A stretch of DNA of 64,000 nucleotides from Diospyros lotus (taxonomy: Eukaryota; Streptophyta; Magnoliopsida; Ericales; Ebenaceae). The stretch is taken from the NCBI RefSeq assembly GCF_014633365.1, contig NC_068344.1, positions 8,571,669 through 8,635,668 of the forward strand. The letters are read 5' to 3'. The notes under the pieces are model-generated. The model had not been told where the DNA came from. It worked only from the letters and a program-made list of their open reading frames with translations, and searched no databases. Positions within the stretch are counted from its first letter, which is position 1; every line of letters starts with the position of its first letter. The translations under genes and the position numbers were made by a program. Shown piece by piece: positions 57,470 through 64,000 of this stretch.

Positions 57470-58906
57470 TGTTAGACTTTTTCTTTCCCGCAAGTGTACG
57501 GAATCGTAACAAGTAATATAATGATGAATCAAGTATCGTTCCCACGAGGATTGGTTTTTGGTCCCTACTTTAACCACTATTAACTTTAATAAGCCACACA
57601 CAACTCAAAGAATACTCAATGGAAGTTTTATATAAATTAAAACTAACTCACCAAAGAAAAACACAAAATAATTCTTTAGGTTTTAAATATGAAAATCTAA
57701 TGCGCTAGGGTTCATGAATCCACCGTAGTTCTATATTTGGTTTAATCTCTCAGTGATTGAGTTTTATAATTCTTGCTTTGATCTGAAAATCGATGATCCT
57801 AAGTTAATCAAAAGCCTCTCTCGATGGTCAATCGAATCTATGCTCGCATATGAGATTAATTATCTCTAATTAATCTGCAAATATAAAAACATGCATTTAT
57901 CCACAATGATCATCAAAATAAGATTTCACAAGGCATAACGGTATCTCTACCTATTATCGAACCTTATGTCATTTATTATCAAGTGCTAATCTATATTGAA
58001 TCTCTCGAAAGCAATATAAATCACAAACACGTTCTAATGGCGGCCAAGCATCAAAACGGAATTAGTGCATAACAAACGATCAACTCAAAAGACAAGAATA
58101 AAATAAAACCCAAATACTTTTAATTAAACCATCATTGAACTAGGTTTCATCAATCACCCTAGCCACAAAGTACTTAGCCTAACATAGTTTCAACCAACGA
58201 AAAAGTAATAAAAACGGAGTTCATGATGTTGCAAAGAATAAAGAACAGAAAAATAAAACCAAAACCGAAGTTCTTCAAGAAATCTTCTCTTTTTGCCTCA
58301 ACTTGCCGTCTTCTCCTCCTTCCAAAACTAACTCCTTAATCTCCCAAAAATAAGCCTTTATATAGCCCTCTTTAGGTTATCAAAGTCCTTCACCTTGAAG
58401 GAGTCTATTTTCCTTTTATTTGGATTAAAACGGGCTTAAAACGGCCTTGTCACGAAGCTTTGAACCCTACCGCGGTCCTACCGCGGTATGCTTGTTGCTG
58501 CAGACCCGTGAGCTCCAGAAAATAATTCCTAAAGCGGTCCTACAGCGGTATGCATACCGCTGTAAGACCGTGAGCTCCAGAAACTAAGTCTTATAGCGGT
58601 GCTACAGCGGTATGCATACCGCTATAAGCCCGCTAGCCTTCTTCTTTGGCCTCTTGCTTTATTATCTTCAACTTCTTGTTTTCGATACTCTTTTGCTTCT
58701 TTTTAATTCAAAACCCGACCATGCCTCCAAACTTCATTTCACTCCCATCATCCACCAAAAATCACTCTTTTTGCTCCATGTCCGCTTTAACACAGCTCCA
58801 CATCTACATAACCATATATAGAACCAAATCAAGTAGAAATCATACTCATTGAATGTATAAATGCTAGGTTTATAGACCAAAATAAGTGTATAAAAGACAC
58901 TTATCA
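57470..58906 (-). mobile_element. Element AM: 5' LTR (1437 bp)
   Basis: Near-identical partner of 45433-46870: eleven substitutions (ten transitions) and one 1-bp indel by eye. Palindromes are at 58541-58564 (perfect) and 58603-58626. The minus-strand TATATAAAGG is at 58355-58364. About 0.8% divergence means a recent insertion. Confidence 0.95.
58466..58628 (-). promoter_or_regulatory. GCGGTATGCATACCGC palindrome cluster in AM 5' LTR
   Basis: Same three ~62-bp units as in the 3' LTR. The first unit here still reads TACCGCGGTATGCTTG where the 3' LTR has TACTGCGGTATGC. Immediately upstream of the TATA box in the sense direction. Confidence 0.8.
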
Positions 58907-59255
58907 GCAGCCTTAGATCTTATCCTCATTAATGGTGGATCCCATCCACATTAATGAGGGTCCCATCGCCACCATGTTACCACCTGAGAACCTTCACCAG
59001 TACCCGATAGCAAATCCCATCACCTGTAAATGCATGGCATATGCATGTATAAGGACATCTCCTCCTTTTATATCAACTAACTCTCTTCAGAGCCAATGTA
59101 TGTTCTAATCTCTGACCTATTGATACATTGCCTCTCCTTACTCTCTTACTCAATCGACCATCGGAGTGCTTGCATGTGCCACCTGCCCCCCGGATGGACC
59201 TGTCGTCGGAGCCCACGCCCCCCCTCTTATGGTCCCCTTTTGGTCGGAAGGAACA
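58907..59255 (+). mobile_element. Element T: middle LTR, right piece
   Basis: GCAGCCTTAGATCTTATCCT, CATTAATGAGGGTCCCATCG and CCCCTTTTGGTCGGAAGGAACA continue the LTR interrupted at 45432. It ends GGAACA as in the other LTRs of T. Confidence 0.85.
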
Positions 59256-59594
59256 TCAGGCGCCCACTATGGGGCTCAGTAAAACTTACTTACCCCATAA
59301 ATTCACTAGAGCCTTTCAAACCAACCTCCCCGTGGCGACACTATGGTGCGAACCAGAAAAGCCCCCACCCAAGAGCCGAATAACCCCGATCATCCCCCGC
59401 AATACCTAGTTATCATAGAAGTCCTCCTCCAGACAGTCGAACAGCCCTAGAATCGAGTTGTTGAATTAACCCAAAACCAACAGCTTGACCAACCCAACGA
59501 GCGAACCAACTGCGATGCAGAAGGCAGTCGTCACCAACACCACCAGGCTACCCACACCCCTATTCCCTCACCTTTTACACCCTTGTATTCCCTT

Positions 59595-59880
59595 ACCAGG
59601 CTAGCCTTGTATCAAACAGGCATTGGCAGACCTCAAGCTTCCTTGGTCTAACCCCGGCCTTGAGTAACCTCGGCCACTATCCCTGAAGATAGCCTTTTAT
59701 CAAGCAGGCATTGGCAGACCTCGAGCTTCCTCTATCTAACCCCAGCCTCAAGTAACCTCAGCCACTCTCCCTAAAGATAGCCTTGTATCAAACAGGTATT
59801 GACAGACCTTGAGCTTTCTCAGTTTAGGCCCGACCTCGAGTAACCTTGGCCACTCCCCAAAGTTAACCTTGTATCAAATA
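59595..59880 (+). repeat. Tandem array R1, second copy (about three units)
   Basis: Same ~90-bp unit as 6785-7435 (AGCCTTGTATCAAACAGG, GACCTCGAGCTTCC). It has fewer copies, so the arrays differ in length between the two internal regions. Confidence 0.85.
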
Positions 59881-60114
59881 GGCACAGCATAAACAGATCT
59901 TGGGTCACCTTGGACTCACTCGACCAGCTAAATATAAGGTACCCAAGAATTTTTCATTTTATTACTCGTAACTCATTCAATATAAGTATAAGCAGGACCT
60001 CAAGCACAGCCCTGTCATTGTTCTAGGGTTTCAAGTCCTCCACAACCCCATCCACTCATGCCTTGTACAAGACAAGCATGCCGGACCTCGAGTCTGTCTC
60101 AATCCAACTCCAAA

Positions 60115-61480
60115 GTCGTACCGGACCTCGAGCCAGCCTTAGTCCTCCGTTGGCAGTGCTCTAAACCTAGGTCGATGTGGTCCATCACAACACCTCAAGC
60201 CCGCCTCGGTCCTCCGTTTGCAGTGCTCCGGACCTAGGTCGACGGGGTCCATCAGAGGACCTCGAGCCTAGCTTGGTCCCCCATTTGCAGTGCTCTAGAC
60301 TTAGGTCAACGCGATTTGTCACATGACCTCGAGCCCTCATCAATCCCCCTATTACAGTGCTCCGAACCTAGGTCGACGCGGTCCGTCAGAGGACCTCAAG
60401 CTCGGCTCGCTCCTTCCTTTGCAGTGCTCCCGACCTAGGTCGACGTGGTCCATCACAGGACCTCGAGCCAGTGCTTCGAACCTAGGTCAGCGCGGTCCAT
60501 CATAGGACCAAGAGCCCGCCTCGATCCCCCATTTGTAGTGCTCCGGACCTAGGCCAACACCGTCTGTCATAGGACCTTGAGTCCGCCTTGGTCCCTCATT
60601 TGCAGTGCTTCGAACCTAGGTCAACCCGATCTGTCAAAGGACCTCAAGTCCGACTCGATCCCCCCTCTGCAGTGCTCCAGACCTAGGTCGACGCGGTCCA
60701 TCACAAGACCTAAAGCCAGTGCTTTGGACTTAGGTCGACCCGGTCCATCAGAGGACCTCGAGCCCAGCTCAATCCCCCATCTGCAGTGCTCCGGACCTAG
60801 GTCGACACGGTCCATCACAGGACTTAGAGCCAGCGCTTCGGACCTAGGTCGACATGGTCAGTCACAAGACCTCGAGCTCACCTCGGTCCCCTCTTTGCAG
60901 TGCTTTGGACCTAGGTCGACATGGACCATCATAGAACCTCGAGCCAATGCTTCAGACCTAGGTCGACCTGGTCCCTCAGAGGACCTTAAGGCTGGCTCGG
61001 TCCCCCCTCTACAGTGCTCCGAACCTAGGTCGACGCGGTCCATAACAAGAGCTAGAGCCAATGCTTCAGACCTAGGTCAACGCGGTCTGTCACAGGACCT
61101 CGAGCCCACCTCGGTCCCCCCATTGCAATGCTCTGACCTAGGTCGACGCGATCCGTCAGAGGACTTCAAGCACAGCTCGATCCCCTATTTGCAATGCTTC
61201 GGACCTAGGTCTACGCGGTCCATCACAGGACCTCGGTCCACCCTTTGTAGTGCTCCGGACCTAGGTCAATGCGATCCGTCACAGGACCTCGAGCCCGCCT
61301 CGGTCCCCTCTTTCCCTTTTGCAGTGCTCTGAACCTAGGTTGACGCAGTTCGTCATAGAATCTTGATCCCCCTTTTGTAGTACTCTGGACCTAGGTCGAC
61401 GCCGTTCGTCACAGGACCTCGAGCCCGCCTCGGTCCTCCATTTCCAGTGCTCGGGATCCAGACCAACGCGATCAGTAGCA
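60115..61480 (+). repeat. Tandem array R2, second copy (about twenty units)
   Basis: Same 67-bp and ~47-bp unit forms as 7640-8800, with the GACCTAGGTC palindrome and CCTCGAG. The short form is frequent here (about 60465, 60715, 60830, 60945 and 61060), often alternating with the long form. Confidence 0.85.
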
Positions 61481-61892
61481 GGACTTCAAGTTACCTCGGT
61501 CCTCCAATAGCCGTGCTCCATACCGATGCGGACCTCGGGCATAGCCTCGTCACTGTTCTAGGGCCTCAAGGCTTCCTTGGCCCTATCGAGCCACGCCATG
61601 TATTAGATAAGCGTACAGGACCTTGAGCCCACCTTGGTCCAACTTCCGCTCTCAAGTTGTACCTTGTATCAGACAGACACGCCAGACATCGAGTCTACCT
61701 CAGTCCGACTCCAAAATCGTGCTTTGCATTAGACAGGCACGTCAGACCTCGAGTCTACTTAGGCTTGACTCCAAAGTCGTGCCTCGAATCAAACATCTAA
61801 CTCTCCAAAATTGGCGTATGCAGCAAAAATCACCCAGACCTTCTTTTTCTAACTCGAATGCTCGTTACTCGAGCATCCAACCTAAGGGGTTG

Positions 61893-62392
61893 TGGACTGT
61901 TCGGGCCCAATCTTGACCCTCTTCGTAGGCCAAATTTTGGCCCTCTTCTTAGGCCCAATCTTGGTCCTCTCTCTGGACCAAGCCTTGGCCCAACGCCAAC
62001 TTGCCACGGCATCATTGCAACTCCCACTGGATATCCACGCGACAGCCTTAGATCATGTCCTTATTAATGGCAGATCACATCCACATTAATGAGGGTCTCG
62101 TCGCCACCATGCTACTACCTGGGAACCTCCACCGGCGCCATATAGCCAGTCTCATCACTTGCAAACGCACGACGCATGCATGCAGAATGACATCTCCTCC
62201 TTCTATATCAACCATCTCTCTTCAAAGTCAAGGTATGTTTTGATCCCTGATCTACTGATACACTACATCTCCTTACTTTCTTACTCACTCGACCGTTGGA
62301 GTGCTTGCAGGTACCAGTCGCCTCCCGGATGGACTCATCGTCGGAGCCTGTGCCCCGCCTCTGATTGTCCCCTTTTGGTCGGGAAGGAACAA
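61893..62392 (+). mobile_element. Element T: last (3') LTR
   Basis: TGGACTGTTCGGGCCC...GGAAGGAACA, collinear with 5982-6456. Its right end is followed directly by the right copy of the 1.1 kb direct repeat. Confidence 0.8.
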
Positions 62393-63517
62393 TAGTAATT
62401 ATTTATTTAATTAATATTTTACATATTATTTAATAGATAATTCTTTTATTTTTAAAGTACACATATTTCTTTTAAGTAAAATAAGAGACCTGCTTTTTAT
62501 GAAAAGTATAAAAACTTTTAATGAGACTTACAATTATTAATAAACAGACTGTAACTTTTATAAATATTGGCTTTCTTTATAATTAAATCACTTTTTAATA
62601 TCTTATTATTCTTTTTAGTTATTTTTTAATTTATATTATAATAATAAAATATTAACCATAGACTTATCACTTGTTTTAGCGTTAATAAACATAATACTAC
62701 ACTCAATTGTTAAATATTACTTTATTAACATTACTTTCATAATACAACAATACCTGACAGACTCATATACTCTCGATGTACGGTTAGATTTAGGTTTTTT
62801 TTTCCTTTTTTTCTTGTGATAAATGAAAGTCAAAATTTGATCCCATTTCCATTAGCGCTTAAATTGCGTTATAATTTAATGTAATTTGAGTTATTTGCAT
62901 AGAAATTGTTTATAAATTAAAAATTACTTTAGAGGACTTGGGTGATAAGGTTCACATATCCAAATTGTGCCTATACCCTATAGCCTACACGCGCCTCACC
63001 TTTGTATTCGAACTTAAACACCAAAGTCTAGCCTCCAGTTTTGAGGCCTAAGACCAACTCCACTCTAGGGCCCAGCCCACCTTTGTTTTCAAACTTGAAC
63101 ACCAAAGTCTAGCCTCAAATTTTGAGGCCCAAGACCAACTCCACTCTAGGCCCAGCCTCAATCGAGAGAGTTGGCCTTGCCTCTTTACTAAAAGACTCCA
63201 TCTTCATTGGTATCCCTTAGTTCTTGCGATTAGGATAATTCATTAACTTCAGTTTCTTAGATGTGAAGGGTAAATGGTTGAAGGTTGTTGTGTAGTCTTG
63301 GTTAATGTTCACCCTAACTCAAATTCTCGAAGAAAAGGATCACTACACATTGAAGAACAACCCAACTAATGAGGTTTAGGACTTTGTTTAGGATTACACA
63401 AAAAGTATTGAATGGTTAAAGTTACTTGGTTTATTTATAGGAGTTCCTATGTTACTATATAGGTGATAGAACTGAAATACTTAAAATTATTATCTATGAG
63501 ATTCTCAAACTATATGA
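62393..63517 (+). repeat. Right copy of ~1.1 kb direct repeat
   Basis: Collinear with 4478-5524. It carries an internal 81-bp tandem duplication (62997-63077 and 63078-63158; CACCTTTGT...GGCCCAGCC) that the left copy lacks. No coding region. Confidence 0.8.
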
Positions 63518-64000
63518 TGTATTTGGACAAAAATGTCGTTGCATTATATGAATTGAGATTTCTTATATTTTTCTATTGGCATCTCAGAGTCCATTTCTCG
63601 TCGTAGATTTATAAACTGGGCCATTAATCTAATGCATTAGTTTTTTTATTTGGAAAATTAAGCCAAGGTACTATAGTATTATACTGAGAATTATTTTTTA
63701 TTAAATGTTAAATAATACTATTTTATTTTATTATTATCTCATCAAAACTTAATATTTGTAGCCAAACAATGATTATAACTAGCACTCTTCTTTAAAAGCT
63801 TTACAAGTTCTCGGGATTTACTCATCATGGTATCTAAAATTCTAGGATGGCCCCACTTTACAAATTTTAGTGTATATATGTATGTAACATTTAATTTTAA
63901 CTTTGACTATTTCAATATTTAAAGACAATACAATACAATAAAATCCCACCAACTCTTCTTAGTTTTCACTTTTAACATATTCTTATTAGTTTTGCACCCA
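63518..64000. other. AT-rich flank, nothing recognised
   Basis: Similarity to the left copy ends near 63517. The remainder is AT-rich and non-coding as far as I can see. Confidence 0.5.

Larger units (their letters stand above)
45433..58906 (-). mobile_element. Element AM: young Athila-type retrotransposon, minus strand
   Basis: The LTRs 45433-46870 and 57470-58906 differ at only about twelve positions. The tRNA-Asp primer site, gag, PR-RT-RH-IN, post-pol ORF and polypurine tract are all present. Defects are one gag frameshift, three stop codons between gag and RNase H, and a solo LTR in integrase. The reading frame is otherwise continuous over more than 5 kb. Confidence 0.95.
59256..61892 (+). 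mobile_element. Element T: second internal region, non-coding
   Basis: It opens with a primer-site-like CAGGCGCCCACTATGGGGC (59258-59276) and GAACCAGAAAAGCCCCCACC, parallel to 6457-6560. It then has a short R1 array and a long R2 array, and a tail (61480-61890) like that at 8830-9245. It is a second copy of the internal region of T rather than an inverted or unrelated piece. No protein domain; long frames such as 60577-61332 are translations of the tandem repeat. Confidence 0.7.

Noticed and set aside
60577..61332. 251-codon repetitive open frame
   Set aside because: Pure translation of the R2 tandem repeat. The unit length variants break it elsewhere and the opposite strand is open too.

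Overview
The window is a plant repeat island with no host gene I can support. The organism is an angiosperm, most likely a eudicot. The evidence is Athila-type Ty3/gypsy elements primed by tRNA-Asp, a Ty1/copia element, hAT and tRNA-derived SINE copies, and AT-rich flanks. The species is not identifiable from this sequence. All recognisable proteins are retrotransposon proteins, and most are broken by stops or frameshifts.

Layout, from outside in. AT-rich flanks (1-4477 and 63518-64000) enclose two direct copies of a ~1.1 kb sequence (4478-5524 and 62393-63517). Between them lies element T, a non-coding Tat/Ogre-like LTR family arranged as LTR-internal-LTR-internal-LTR (5982-6456; 6457-9245; 9246-9331 + 45369-45432 + 58907-59255; 59256-61892; 61893-62392). 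Its internal parts are two tandem-repeat arrays. The middle LTR of T holds two insertions. One is element E (9332-45368), a coding-free LTR element with an initiator-Met primer site. The other is AM (45433-58906), a young Athila element on the minus strand. The 3' LTR of E is split by a copia element on the minus strand (C, 14741-44902). C is split by a plus-strand Athila element (AP, 23452-40003) in its reverse transcriptase and by a hAT element (17419-21431) in its 3' ORF. AP carries a 2.0 kb solo LTR (37521-39518) and AM a 1.5 kb solo LTR (51122-52607). The deepest nest is T > E > C > AP > solo LTR. Most junctions are supported by target-site duplications: CCACT, ATTTA, GGTAT, and the 8-bp TATAAAAG of the hAT; two others are one base imperfect.

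Most striking observation. The three autonomous elements C, AP and AM (two superfamilies) share one architecture after pol. A cluster of a short element-specific palindromic motif comes first, then a TATA-like box and leader, then an ORF of the 'putative plant transposon protein' type. That ORF has basic nuclear-localisation-like stretches, a central domain and a C-terminal coiled coil. The same element-specific motif is clustered a second time in each LTR, just upstream of the LTR TATA box. The motifs are CATTCGAATG in AP, GTCGACAGATG in C and GCGGTATGCATACCGC in AM. I suggest, as inference only, that the ORF product recognises its own element through these motifs, comparable in logic to the VANC anti-silencing proteins of VANDAL DNA transposons.
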